Source: Sycon ciliatum (taxonomy: Eukaryota > Porifera > Calcarea > Leucosolenida > Sycettidae). From it: DNA of 64,000 nucleotides. The position numbers and the translations under genes are program-made. This document shows, one piece after another, positions 12,001-32,405 of the stretch. The stretch covers positions 74,102,965 through 74,166,964 of the forward strand of contig NC_088643.1 in NCBI RefSeq assembly GCF_964019385.1, read 5' to 3'. Numbering within the stretch: position 1 is the stretch's first letter; every line of letters begins with the position of its first letter. Below the pieces are notes generated by a model, which saw only the letters and a program-made list of their open reading frames with translations, was not told where the DNA came from and did no database searches.

Positions 12001-12181
12001 CAGAGCTCACGCTGTCCGGGACGTCACTCCAGTTATCAAACCCGTATCTGCTCGGCGGTCTCCCTTTGGTAGACCGCGAGCTCCGTCTACACTCAGCGCC
12101 TGGGACTTGCTCGTCGTCGCGCAGGACTTCTTGGATCTGGCTCTGAGATCCGGCTCGAATAGGACCACTATGGCTACTCAT
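6074..12181 (-). CDS. BEL/Pao Gag-Pol polyprotein, intact frame (2035 aa)
   Basis: A single uninterrupted frame encoding all parts of a BEL/Pao retrotransposon. Approximate residues: charged coiled coil 78-125; DUF1759-type Gag region from about 385 (FSGKTSDYDRWKQNF); three Cys-His clusters at about 594 (CPSCGKAHQLHRC), 630 (CALCFGLNHRAKTC) and 650; aspartic protease region near 730 with LLDPASS, a departure from the usual D-S/T-G; reverse transcriptase with LVGDVSEMF (about 1068) and YVDD (about 1147); RNase H with FSDAS (about 1327), QLELRA and WTDS; integrase with an H/C zinc region near 1670, then VDYAGPF, SDNGTNF and FGGVFES giving the D, D, E triad; and a C-terminal DUF5641-like tail. 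The first ATG lies inside the last 11 bases of the 5' LTR, so the first four codons come from LTR sequence; a downstream ATG cannot be excluded. No stop or frameshift is visible. Confidence 0.93.
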   Translation of the reverse strand: MSSHSGPIRAGSQSQIQEVLRDDEQVPGAECRRSSRSTKGRPPSRYGFDNWSDVPDSVSSAGHAPSKVSGTAASQASLRAEMLRVELEAARQIAELEEEAETRKLARETSLVQRELEVRRAEAESAAALRSGSGSKVSSRKSETGNAASSGRAILTAKSLAEHDKLAGPGRKFVLPPREHFRTMSDVGGVNGQRDPGKPRSLQGTFRTVNAPTQPEAVLGVAEDSPAQSSTCSVNAFGVPALGPVAQAFMRAPAQKSVTSTVLSVVPAKKSMASGAPVAVGRTTVSIQAASNAVPVQPAIRSAAVQSRLPGSNKKAVSMLNATPPWHTPQKHTAVAKQQQPTPVAVQEHSKQVLNPQAESFMPYPPQLQTLHPASFSFHVKPLELPKFSGKTSDYDRWKQNFRRVVDEDPLTTEAYKLAQLRECLMHGTASDLVDGVLDGPGAYHTILRELDAWYGGDNRTVERQEKEILQWPKLKESDDNFAKFVLRLRTMLMNMEMCAVTPGRELYLSVTQKLPKSLLLRYMEKYDDADCDIYQLTQWLLRRVNTLRRADERLRSTEVTASAPAPARSWSKQSATKSERTFVATSKDAGADRSCPSCGKAHQLHRCPDFIKMEVRDRWKVIKSKPDVCALCFGLNHRAKTCTRQPCSKCSRTHHDMLHYNIRRSDSAADPSNAAIKANAASASSGGPAKIATTHCASHQPEIDSGESFMVVPVVFRHNGVSLQGNALLDPASSTSYVQQSVATALNVRGPKRQLVTSGVGGKQTAARREHVQIQVAALGDKTMNKLEAWVLPTVTVSLPAVNWNQHKSSWPHLSDIDFPSIKGSQIDALIGLNAIELHATLEERRAETARAPIARRTPLGWVCIGTGVDTTRAITATTPATDTVLTDGLTELVEKFWRDESAGTDNPLEETPSPDDRRAEELTSQSISCNGNRVTVRIPWVNDSGKPRVRSNRAQAEQRLRSLQRSLQSRPAVKQQYSDVMQKHIAKGYVRRVDPDEIAKDGNDQWYLPHFPVVRSDKSTSKVRIVFDGAARWDGHSINDEMFTGPALQNDMTSVLIRFSLEPVALVGDVSEMFLQVKLAERDQRYHRFLWYDDNGQVQVYQFTRVLFGAKASPYLAGRAVKEVIKHHGDEYDSDVVQCLSKDLYVDDMLSSLPSTQRAIQAREQTQQLLAKGGFHMRKWLSNKAEVMNTIPEEDRSPDVVRDVDSDTSLPTVKTLGVSWNAEKDAFTFQHQMKDITTFTRRSVLRGLASIFDPRGLISPYVITAKVLLQDAWLLGQGWDDLLPKEQVVKWRGWFQGLPDLSNLEISRCFKDPQQPSEDASLSVHCFSDASDRAIAAAVYVRASYPDGTTRITLAMSKAKPAPVRRQTIPQLELRAAVLGVRVSHLVAESIGIPVSAHTFWTDSMNVLGWVQSHSRRYKVDIGNRISELQTSTRAHQWRHVPGKNNPADKGTRGLSAALLCRDAVWWSGPQFLRQQPDEWPQMKEVSTSSLPGQLKTALVAVVPPPSEILGRFSTWSRLVRVTAWCKRFVANCRQAVSDSKSTKGDAASDSQSSTPVRVPVQFGGTRSISVPVLSTDEVSVAERHWIATAQKDCHGTAYHRLQSRQPMLKSDPLAPLCPQFDSATESPLMTVGGRLQATKNMPSGVRHPVILPAKHRVTQLIIEQEDHRCFHAVGPQHLLANLRQRYWIVHGTSTVKAVRSNCVTCRKNRAEPASQMMGQIPDFRVAGSLKPFSRTGVDYAGPFLTKQGRGKTQAKRYLCLFTCLETRACHLEVSYGLSTESFLLAFERFTKRRGVPLEMVSDNGTNFTAAERELREAVRAMDKEKIEKRLVSDGVRWRFNPPRAPHFGGVFESLIKTAKRGLKAVLGKADVTDEELVTAMCQVEDMMNSRPLTVVSADAADLQPLTPAHFLVGRLDPPMALEVKADEHPSRDPRKRWLYVQRLVADVWNRWRDEYVPLLNVRRKWQRQGRNVAVGDIMLCLTSNTPRGTWPMGRVTAVHPGADKLVRVVDIKIGDKIYRRSIHHLVPILDTE
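12150..12167 (-). promoter_or_regulatory. Candidate primer-binding site of the BEL/Pao element
   Basis: Three bases inside the 5' LTR the element strand reads TGGTCCTATTCGAGCCGG. It begins with the usual TGG and resembles the complement of a tRNA-Tyr 3' end (CCGGCTCGAAGGACCA) but carries two extra bases. The match is from memory and imperfect. Confidence 0.45.
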
Positions 12182-12630
12182 GCTGCCCTCTGTTGCCCCG
12201 GCATGCGTTCAACCAGATACAACAGCAACTCGTAACAGTATGAGACCAAGAACTTTCTCCTCTGAGATAAAACTGCAAGAACACAAACTGTAAACTGCTT
12301 CCTACAGTTCAAAACTGACAACTAAAAAACTTCAAAGGCATGGAAGTATACATTCTAGAATGACGAAAGCGAGAGCGCAATCGCAGCCCGCGAGTATCCA
12401 CAGGACTGTGCACAAATGCAAAGACGAGTGAATATATTACGACTAGATAGCATGGAGACAGCACATGCATCAAACGATACGCTACTTGAATCTCGACAAT
12501 GCAAAGGTTGAGACTGGCCTGCGGTCAATACATCAGGCGCCAGCAGCATGCACTAGAATAAAAGAAATGAAACCTGAGTACAATGAAAGGTCATGCAAGA
12601 TTCACCACAAGCTGGGAATATTCCAGAACA
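12171..12630 (-). repeat. 5' LTR of the BEL/Pao element
   Basis: A 460-bp LTR, one base shorter than its partner at 5391-5851. On the element strand it starts TGTTCTGG and ends GAGTAGCCA, and it contains the likely promoter and the first ATG of the polyprotein. Confidence 0.93.
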
Positions 12631-12638
12631 GTATACTA

Positions 12639-12847
12639 CAGGGGCGTAGCAGCCGCTCCGGCCGGTCCGGCTTTTGCCGGACCACTTTCTCGCCCGGCCA
12701 CGACCACCATAGTAAAACAATGCCAAAAGCGCCCAGAATACAGGATTTTGCACCCTAATTTCAAAAAAATTACGGGGGCACATCCCCCTGGACCCCTCCC
12801 CCCCCCCCCCCGGCCGGACCACCGCCAACGGCGGTGCTACGCGCCTG
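12639..12847. mobile_element. Short hAT-type non-autonomous element
   Basis: A GC-rich 209-bp element with ends CAGGGGCGTAGCA and TGCTACGCGCCTG, flanked by the 5-bp repeat TACTA (12634-12638 and 12848-12852). The terminal CAGGGGCGT equals the terminus of the autonomous hAT element at 49031-52588. Both also have an internal C-rich stretch of the CCCCTGGACCCC kind following a run of A or T. No coding capacity. It is probably a deletion derivative or MITE related to that hAT family. Confidence 0.75.
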
Positions 12848-14446
12848 TACTAGTACTAATTCTCCAAGCCCAGCAGCACAATGTGTATGTGCACTGTACC
12901 TCTTGGCCATTTTATTCAGGCGTGCCTCAAACCCAAAGCGCAGACATAATATTATCAATTATCAGGGTTGCAAACCCCCCAGGTCCGGTATTACACGACG
13001 AGAAAACTTGAGCCTTGAAGCGCAAGAATGAAAACTATAGGAACAAGACTGGAAAAGCCAAACCCGGCTGAAACGGACAAGTCCATTTGAGCGTTTGTGG
13101 AAAAGCTTATTCTGAGCTACTCTCTTCCAAAAACTCATGGAAATCCGGCCAAGTTAGTGACAGTGAACCAGGCAGCAGCAAGCAGGGTCAGCAAGCAGGG
13201 GAGGGAAGAAGAGATTGTGCACATGTTCGGATCGTCACTGGAGAAGTTCCGGATCTTATGACGTGATCCAAGATCGGAGTAGGCAGGAGCAATCCATTGG
13301 TTATAGTTGCTGCTTGTGGTTTGGCTCATTGCCCGCCGTTGAAGTTGTATTGCTCCTGAGTGCTGCTTGGCAAAGTCCAACCCGACCCCAGAGTGGTTTT
13401 TGTCATGAAATCAACAGAGTCTGTAACCTTGGTGTTTATGGACTCCTGGCCGCAAAACGCATAGCAGGCTATGTGACACGCGGAGGTGCTTGCTCGGAAT
13501 TGCACCAAAGAAATAATAATACCGGCAACTGCCCTGTACTGACCAAACTGAGTGAAGAAACCAAGAATCATAAAAACAAACAATTATTACTTAGGAAATT
13601 AGGCCATGCGCCTGCTTATACTGCTCTTTTCTCTTCGAAACTCAACATTTGCAAGTCGCAAGCCAGATGCGAAATGCAGCATGCAAGTGTTGAGTTTCAC
13701 TACCTTTCAGAGAAAGACTAAGTATTATTAGTTAGTAGTCAGGCTGTCTAATTTCTTAGGTTAATACTTTGAAATTGTCTGTAAAAGGCCAAATTTGAAA
13801 TTGAAGCAAACAAATAACAAAAAGGAAAAAACAACGAGGAAACAGTAAGAAATGCTTGTCTCGGTAACAGCCAAGAGGAGGGGGGTTCAAGATACCCATG
13901 ATCTATGTACTTTGCCCGGCACCTTTTAATTTCGTGTTGGTAATGACACAGTGAGTGTGTAAGTTCTGCAGTCGCATACATACAGGTGTCAGGACAAAAC
14001 CTGCCCGGTGTATTTCGGATGGTGAGTAATATTTGACACAAAACCATGCCATAACCATTTTCGAACCACGACACAGTACATACAGTAGCACCATGCACCC
14101 GAGACACAGGAAAAAAGAGTAAAATAATATCATCGTGTCCGTTCCCGAGGGAACTCACTACGGCCGCTGTCACCCGGTAAAACCAGCCGCAGGTGCAGCG
14201 CCTTACAGCGGGAGACACAGTGTGAAATTATAAATTCTAATTTTTTCCAACTAAAGTAGCAACAGGGAAACCATTCACAATCAAAATCAAAAATTATGCC
14301 TCTGCAGCAGCAGCTAGACCAGAGCTGTACAGGAAGATAGAAAAGTATGAGAAATCAGACAAAAACAAATTACGCATCGTAATACTATGTACATTGACAA
14401 ATAAAACAACGTCAGCAGATTTACAAGCACTCGCAAGTATATGTAC

Positions 14447-14506
<60 letters not shown>

Positions 14507-14797
14507 AAGCTGGGTTTCAGGATTTCGGTCTAGCAGCTGTACATGATCGTGTACACTGTCCAGCAGTAGGGAGCTGAGGCTAGGGTTCATGTCAACAGCC
14601 AGCATAGCATGCGAGGATAAACACAGCATTATAATGGCATATGCAATATTCCGGACAGAGCGGAAGAACGCAACGGGTCAGGTTCGTTGGAGTATATACG
14701 ACGGCTAAAAAAAGAGAAGAGAATGTACAGTCAAGTGCGATTCTGACAACAGCCAGCAGTAGCAGAGGTTGCATCGAGTTGCCCAAGCAATATGCTC
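12848..14797. other. Intergenic, no gene recognised
   Basis: Between the short hAT-type element and the 3' end of WDR82. Short open frames are present on both strands (for example 13748-14218 minus) but none has a recognisable domain, consistent splice sites or a family match. An (AG)n run lies at about 14450-14502. Confidence 0.5.
14450..14502. repeat. (AG)n microsatellite
   Basis: An AG run of about 50 bp downstream of WDR82. Confidence 0.95.
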
Positions 14798-15005
14798 TCA
14801 CATAGGTTCGACCGCTGGGCTGTTCAGATCTGGAATCCAGAAAGCCATCACCGAGCAAGCACTAGCCAACATCATGTACTTGGGATTAAAAGCCACGCAC
14901 CGGCATGCAGTAGGATGCGGGCCCTCCAGCTGGTTCAGCAAGGCACCTGTCTTTGTATTGAAGAGATGGATGTGGCCATCACCAGCACCTACAACCAGTG
15001 TTAGC

Positions 15006-15058
<53 letters not shown>

Positions 15059-17569
15059 CGTGAGAATAAAATATTTCAAACAACAACAACGTTTCATGCC
15101 TTGGAATGTCTCAGTACTCCTTCAAGTCCTTGTCAGTTTTGTGCTAGATTGTGCATGTCTGACTGTTCAAAATCGGATTTGGTTGGTGGACTCGATCACA
15201 TAACTTGTGCCCACATTTTTCCATGCTACAAAAAATTGAAAAGTTCAAAATTATAAATTCTGCGAAAATTGACTACACCACCACCACCGGATGCACGGTT
15301 GGGTTGTTGTTGTTGGTGGTGGTGTTGTTTCTTTATTTTACTTCACCATATGAACAGGGTCTTTTCGTAACTGTTCTATTCCAACACATGATCTAACAAG
15401 CAACACCCTGTTGTGAAAAAATTCATTTTACGTAAGAGTAGCAAGCTTGCAAGTGCAATGAATGTGTTATACAAAAGAAAGTTAATAAACCCCTCCGGAA
15501 ATACATGTACAGTATTGTTTTGTATCATAAAAGCCTGTCTCATACACAACCCTGTTTCGAATACAAGCTTGAATTTGAATACTTGATAGTAATGATACAA
15601 CACGCGGCACCACCCACCCCATACACACTCCGACGCACTGACTTACCAACAATGAGGAACTTTGAGTCAGGAGTGAATGTGGCATCAATGAGGATGCTAG
15701 GTCGAATGCCACTTGCACTGCTTGTATTGGCTGGCGGCGCAATGCGGAACGTGTACAGCTCCTGTCCGGAGAACGCATCCAAGAGTAGAACAATACCCTG
15801 CGCAGATGTGATTGCAATCTGCTTGCCATCAGGTGAGAACTTCAGCAGCTAAACACACACAGAGGGTCAAGACGGCCAAAGAAAGACGGCATATTATCAA
15901 CAAATCCTGCGATAGCATGGAGGCATACGGGCCTCGCGAAGTATAGCGCTTTAAATAGCGTCATATTGCAGCGAATTAAACGTACTAGTCCATTCATGCA
16001 ATACATGCCCGAACACATGTTCTACAGTTGCCACGAGAGGACGGCGAAGAGAAATAACAGCTCGGACAAGTACAAGTACAGCTTCTCTTCTTATCTAGTA
16101 GTATATACCTGCCAGTCCCCGGTGTTACCCAGCTGACGATTCACGTTGGGAAAGGTGCTGAACGGTCCCTTGTCGTAACTGCGCAGATCGTAAAGCTTCA
16201 CATGCTGCGAGTCAATACCGGCGGCAAACACGAGACCTTCCGGATCGAATGCCGCGACCGGCCGTCCAGAGAGAGACATCAAGCCTGCAGAACACCATAA
16301 GTTCACAACAGTCGCCGTGATGCTCAATGTCACAAACCTGAAGAGCTCATGTTAACGGCCAAATTTGCTCAATGCTAAACGCAGGAGAATGTCATAAGCT
16401 AATATAGTACACATCAAGTCAAACCCTGCCCAGTAGCGGACATAAAAGTAGCTTGTTGAAAGCGCACTGCAAACCAAACACACACGACATACCTTGACAC
16501 GACTGTGACCGAAGATCCCATAATCGAACTGTCCGGTCCAGGGAGCCTGAAATGAACGTATCATCTATGGGCGACATATCCAAGGCTACAACTCGCCGTG
16601 TATGCCCGCCGAAATACCGCAAGTACTTCATGTCATGCAGTGAAAGATAGCGGATTTGATCATCAACCTGCAAAAGGAAAGTAAGAAGTAAATGTAAAGT
16701 TGTTGTAAACCATACACATGAACACAGTAGGGACATTCCCCCAAGACTAGAGGGAGTCCAGTTCGGCGATCACAAACATATGCTTAGACAACCGAGGGAG
16801 CACAGAACTATTGAACAGATGCACACCGACTACACTCATAATAGCTTGAAAAGTCTCGAAATGTTGATGTCATGCACGTTGGAACACTAATCCATGACAC
16901 ACCAAGGGCAAAGCGAGCCTCATAAATACGTGAAGCATACATGTATACAGTAGGTGTGCTGAAGACAAGCCAGGTAATAGCACACGACCAACAACATCAT
17001 AACTGTCCGGTTTCCGACCCAGAACAGGTCAGAGATGCAGTGCATCCGCATGAAACGCCGTTACCATACGTGTATGATGCCAGCATGTATCTAAGTATGG
17101 CCAGATTTCAAAGCCGTTTTCCAATAAATTGTACTGATAGTGAGAGTACAATACCACTGGAGCCTACTGTAGAGTGCAGTAGCAAGAGTACATACCCCCC
17201 CCCCAGAGTGTGCAATGCCTGATCCAGCTCTGCATAGGGTCTTCGTCGAGCGTAATCAGATCTTCTGATGTCATAATACCGTACACATCTGAGGGGAACC
17301 CGGGGAGTCGTGGGGATTCTCTGATCCAAAAATAACGGTGCCCTGCCTCGAGACTGGCCTTGCGCTGGTGTGGAGTGTACGCATGCCATCAGAAGATCCA
17401 ACGACGCTCGACCAAGACCCTTTGCAGAGCTGGATCAGGCGTTGCACACTCTGGGGGGGGGGGGGGGGGGGGGGTTATGTACTCTTGGTAGTACAGTAGC
17501 CTGATGTAAAACTGTGCACATGCATGTGCACGTGTGTGTGTCGGTGTATGGCCTAGCTGCTATACATGA

Positions 17570-17600
<31 letters not shown>

Positions 17601-17775
17601 TGGCATGCAACAGTATATACGTGTGTGCTTGCATGTGTGGCGTACAATCAGGCACACACACCATGTACCATGTAATGTATACATGTACGCCCATCGCAAG
17701 AGAAGCACGCAAATCTGCAAGTGCACTGGATGTGCACCCACCGATTTTCTCTTACACACACCACACACACACACA

Positions 17776-17829
<54 letters not shown>

Positions 17830-18086
17830 CCAACCTTGGTGGATGCATGCAGAACAGCATTGGCGGCATGTGTGTACTTGACAAGGTCACAACCATACTT
17901 CTTGCTGTTCTGTGTGTTCTTCTGCACGCCGCTCTGGCAATCATAAACTACAATAGAGTCGTCATCGCTACTCGAAATGAGCAGCTCCCCATTGGCTGAG
18001 TAGCTAAGAGAATTTACACGATCGTTGTTCTCTCTAAAAACCTTCGCAACGGTGAACGACCTCAACACCTCTTGCGTTAGCTTCAT
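14798..18086 (-). CDS. WDR82: WD repeat-containing protein 82 (five exons, 331 aa)
   Basis: A beta-propeller protein that in animals recruits SET1/COMPASS H3K4 methyltransferase to RNA polymerase II phosphorylated on Ser5 and also belongs to the PNUTS-PP1 phosphatase complex. Exons that join in phase are 18086-17835, 16667-16493, 16284-16109, 15848-15647 and 14988-14798, totalling 996 nt including TGA (human protein 313 aa). Diagnostic stretches are [20 protein letters not shown] at the start, [13 protein letters not shown] in repeat 1, [66 protein letters not shown], and the ending [20 protein letters not shown]. These follow the human protein along its whole length. Intron 1 contains an (AC)n run and a foldback element; intron 4 contains (AAC)n next to the exon 5 acceptor. 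Confidence 0.97.
15004..15059. repeat. (AAC)n trinucleotide repeat in WDR82 intron 4
   Basis: About 18 AAC units, read as GTT on the coding strand, ending about 15 bp before the exon 5 acceptor (TTGTAG, exon from 14988). The pyrimidine-containing GTT repeat forms the region where the polypyrimidine tract would be. Confidence 0.93.
17183..17487. mobile_element. Foldback MITE-like element in WDR82 intron 1
   Basis: About 305 bp with long inverted arms. CAAGAGTACAT, a C run and AGAGTGTGCAATGCCTGATC at the left are mirrored at the right by a GATCAGGCGTTGCACACTCT segment, a G run and ATGTACTCTTG. Additional pairing runs inward (GCTCTGCA...; CATCAGAAGATC...). Its terminal AGAGTAC...AGAGTGTGCA pattern recurs in the elements at 44953 and 47071. 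No coding capacity. Confidence 0.75.
17763..17826. repeat. (AC)n microsatellite in WDR82 intron 1
   Basis: An AC run with one TAC interruption, ending about 8 bp from the WDR82 exon 1 donor (17834). Further AC runs lie at 17572-17599. Confidence 0.93.
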
Positions 18087-20235
18087 GCCTCACCGTCACA
18101 CACACACGCTTTACTTTGTCATAAATTAAATCTGGATGAGGTTGGTATTATAGGAACGAGACTGAAATGGCCAAAAATACCCAGCACAGGTCAACCGCAT
18201 GTACTAGTAGTATCGTAGAGGTGGAGGAGTGACCATTGAAATACCAAATCACTTCGGCGCTAGAACATCTACCAGGAAACCTTATACCGATACAGTCATG
18301 TATATCGCTTCTTGGCCAGAACAAAATACAAAAGCAGTTTCGTTACTGGCTGCAACAATTACAATAGCTAGCTTCGAGTATCCTCAATCCAAAAAATTGA
18401 AAATGATTATGTTCTTGATCTTGCCAAAAAAACATGACTGTGATGTAAAAATTATTTTTACAGGGAGTCGTCAAATATTTGACGACTCCCTGATTGTTTA
18501 TTGAGAGAAACGCAAAAAAAGCAAAGCGTTGAATACAAAATCAATGAGAATCCACAGCGAATCTCTGGTTCATGGTTACACCACATGCACAGAGATCATC
18601 ATGCATGACTTTGGTCTGGACTGTTTGAAAACTGTTTGGGAAGTGTACCAATTATTTTTTGGAAGTGCGCCAGCATAGACCTACGAAAGGTCGTGCGATC
18701 GTGGTACTGATGTGAGCTGTGTGCCCATGCCCCCCCCCCCCCATGGTGTCAGTGAGAAGACACAACACCCATTTCATGTAGGCCGGTACCTTAGAAGGAA
18801 GTGCTCTGTAGATATAAGGAATCAAATCTGGATATCACGTAAGTGATAATAATTATTATGTCTTAGATTTAGATTTTTCTGTGGAAAATATGTCAACTTA
18901 AATGAAATCATCGCAGCAGCAGGCTCGACAGTGTTCTTCTTTCATGTGATCTGGGAAGAGACTTTGTAGTAAAAAAAAGAGTGTTCATGCATCTCAATTC
19001 TCATCATGCTACACAACCACATCCACTGCCAATCGGCACTGCAAAAAAACGAATTGAATGAATTGAAGTCTGAAGAGAGTATTGAACAGGCCATCAAATA
19101 GGCCGTCAAATTATGTTATTTTATAATGAGACTTATCTCGTAACAAGAGTTGTATCTAAAGATGCAAGAAACACTGATTCACACTCGCATGAGACACCCT
19201 CAATACAACAATGTCATAAAAATATTTAAAAAAACTTCTCACCATAAAATAATTGACGAATCGCCGACACGGCTGTTCTTTGCATGCAAAAGGTCCAATA
19301 TTATGTTGTGTCTTTCTTCTTGATAATCTGGCCTGATCTTGTTCCTGCATGGACCATATTATCATACTAGGGGTGTGGGTCACCAGGGACATGGACTGAC
19401 GGTCATACTAACGAACTAGTTTTTGTACCAACAGATAATGCTGTGACCGGATCGGTAAACAAGTGTATAGACCACGCTTCGTCGAGGGTTTCAGATTGTA
19501 CTACTAAAAGAGGCTTAATATATACACCGACCGGACTCATTATAATGAGGGAGGACCAGTACATGGAAGTTCACTGAAGATCTTCCCCATCTGCCTCTCG
19601 TTTGAGGGCCGCTCATTTTCTAAGGAATTAATTTTGTATAGGACTGACTGTGCATGCGTGCCTTTTAACATCCCTGCGCAAGGTTAGGATTGACATACCA
19701 GAGGTCTGCTTTATAATTCTTGGTCCCCATGGCCCCAGTTCAAAAAGAAATTAGGGATGAAAGTTGGCACTGAGATCCCGAGTTCGAGTACTCTGATTTT
19801 CTCCGATCGAATATTCGAGTATTCGAGTATTCTTGATAGCCTAAAAATCACACACCAACCGCCTCAAAAATCACATGATACAACCCTGATTGAACAGATT
19901 GGCAGTTCTTTTCTCGGGTGTATTGGTTGGTGGGTCATTTGGGCTCTCTCTAATCGTGTACACAAATGCTCACCACACACTCTGTACATCAATATCTGCT
20001 GACTGCTGCTCTGAAACTGCAGACTTCTGTAGTAAATGCATGTACCATGTATGAGCGTGTACTCTGATTTATTCCGAGTACGATTATATTTGAAAATTCC
20101 AAACGAGTATTCGAATATTCGGTATAATTGTTTCACCCCTAAAAGAAATGAAACTAAAACCGCCCGCCTTGATTTTTTTGCGAAAATGATGACATTGTGT
20201 ATGTTTGACCGTTTGTGCTGTTGCTCCAATGCAGA
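18087..20235. other. Intergenic region between WDR82 and the ATP10-like gene
   Basis: Divergent upstream region of two genes. It is AT-rich from about 18200 to 20150 with no recognisable coding exon. It contains a perfect 32-bp palindrome at 18461-18492 and clustered GAGTATTCGAATATTCG-like sequences around 19790-19835 and 20100-20125. No transposon ends were recognised. Confidence 0.5.
18461..18492. repeat. Perfect 32-bp palindrome
   Basis: CAGGGAGTCGTCAAAT followed directly by its reverse complement, with no spacer. It lies in the AT-rich intergenic region upstream of WDR82. It may be a cruciform-forming relic of an inverted insertion; no function can be assigned. Confidence 0.85.
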
Positions 20236-30891
<10,656 letters not shown>

Positions 30892-32405
30892 CCTAACTGC
30901 TGTGTAGTCGTCTGCACGTTCAACGCATTTTTTCTGGTGCTGAAAGAGTTCCATGGTGGGCTTGCTTCCGACATGTGTCGCAACTCATCTCTCATTCCCA
31001 TACCATGGAGCATGACTGATTGTGGTAGCTATGTCGCAGCTTGCTCATGTAGCAGAAAGGCCATCATTGCCCGAACACTTCCAACGCTCTCGGGTAGATT
31101 GCAATGATCCGCTGCCAAGACGTCAGAGGCAGTGGCAACGGGGCAAACCTACACGTACTGGGACGCTCTGATCTGCATACCAGTGCTCTCCCATATGCTT
31201 TAGCTTCTAACGCTGAACCATCATCAACCTCATATCAAAAGTACCCGTCAGTATGACACGCTCTACTCCGAAGTACATGATTGTACATGTAGTCTCAATA
31301 CGTTCTCTACTGCAATCAGCCAATGTAGTCTAGCCAACTACACATGCAGCAGCGTGCCTTCAAGCGTCTGGAAAGGAGACCACACACACACGCACATCAA
31401 TACAGTACAATCATATTCTGGATAGTCAATATTCACTCAATTTCACCATTTCTCCTTTCCTAGCATTCGTATTATATGTTCTATTAGAATCTTTCATATT
31501 TCATCATAATCATACTTCATTAGTTCGAGGGACTTATGACAATGATTAAAAGTGATTAAAAATTGAAAATACTATATAATTTTTTGAAATGATTGACCGA
31601 TTGGGAGAACTTCAAATTCAAAGGATTCAAAATAGTAGCAGTTATGTTGTGAAGTGGTGAATGTCATGCATGTTTTAAAGTGATTTTCTAAATTCCTTCT
31701 TTTAAATATATCATCGAGAGACAGCTACATAATTCTAACAACTCAACAGACAGTTCTCTGACTATTAAAAACAAAAGATTATAAGTAGTCAGCAGGATAT
31801 GAGAAGTAACGCCAGCGGTCACCTTGCTACCAGAGTAGGGCAAGGCAGTTTTTATGCGTCTCCTAACTACCTACAGACTATGACCTGCCAGTCTGTTACC
31901 ATGATACATATACTTCATGTACTATGACGTTAGGCCATGAGCGGTGATAGCTGCATTCCGTAGCACTCAAGATGAAGTACACGTGTTTAGTATACACATG
32001 ATAAAAGTAGTAAACAAAATGGCTCAGTGCATCCATCATACTGAATGGTATGTGTGTGTTGTTTGGCTTCAGAGCAGTAAATACTGTAGTACCACTCCAG
32101 GTGTTCATGATGACGTTCTTGTTGTAGCTGATATTGGTAGATTGCAGCACCATACCATACATTAATGGCAACAAACACGAGACACAATATTTCCGTGAAT
32201 GGCAGGGACTGACAACAACCATGACTTCAAGAAGTGCCGGGACTGGTACCTGTCAGCATTCAGGCATGCAAGGGAACAGTGATTTTCAGTGTCAATGAGA
32301 TTCAGTCCCGTTCCCAAACTGCCATGTGAAAGACGCAAGGCCATGGCCATGGGTGTTGCTGGGGGCGAGTTCTGTTAGCGGTCAAGCAAAGCCACCCTGA
32401 AAGCA
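30892..32405. other. Intergenic, convergent 3' ends
   Basis: Lies between the ATP10-like stop codon and the methylthioribose kinase stop codon. AT-rich, with short open frames only (for example 31896-32222 minus) and no family match or splice-consistent exon. Confidence 0.5.

Larger units (their letters stand above)
5391..12630 (-). mobile_element. Full-length BEL/Pao LTR retrotransposon
   Basis: A complete element of 7240 bp in minus orientation. Direct LTRs at 5391-5851 and 12171-12630 begin TG and end CA on the element strand and differ by a single-base indel (near 5715/12494). Both flanks carry the 5-bp duplication GTATA (5386-5390 and 12631-12635). A purine-rich tract lies just before the 3' LTR and one long gag-pol frame fills the interior. 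The near-identical LTRs, intact frame and clean duplication indicate recent insertion of a possibly active copy. It sits between the NIPA-like gene and WDR82, both transcribed in the same direction as the element. Its 5' LTR abuts the short hAT-like element at 12639. Confidence 0.93.

Noticed and set aside
6269-12146. Plus-strand open frames opposite the BEL/Pao element
   Set aside because: They are antisense shadows of an intact 2035-codon frame.
17566-17946. Threonine/histidine-rich open frames
   Set aside because: They are translations of (AC)n microsatellites within WDR82 intron 1.
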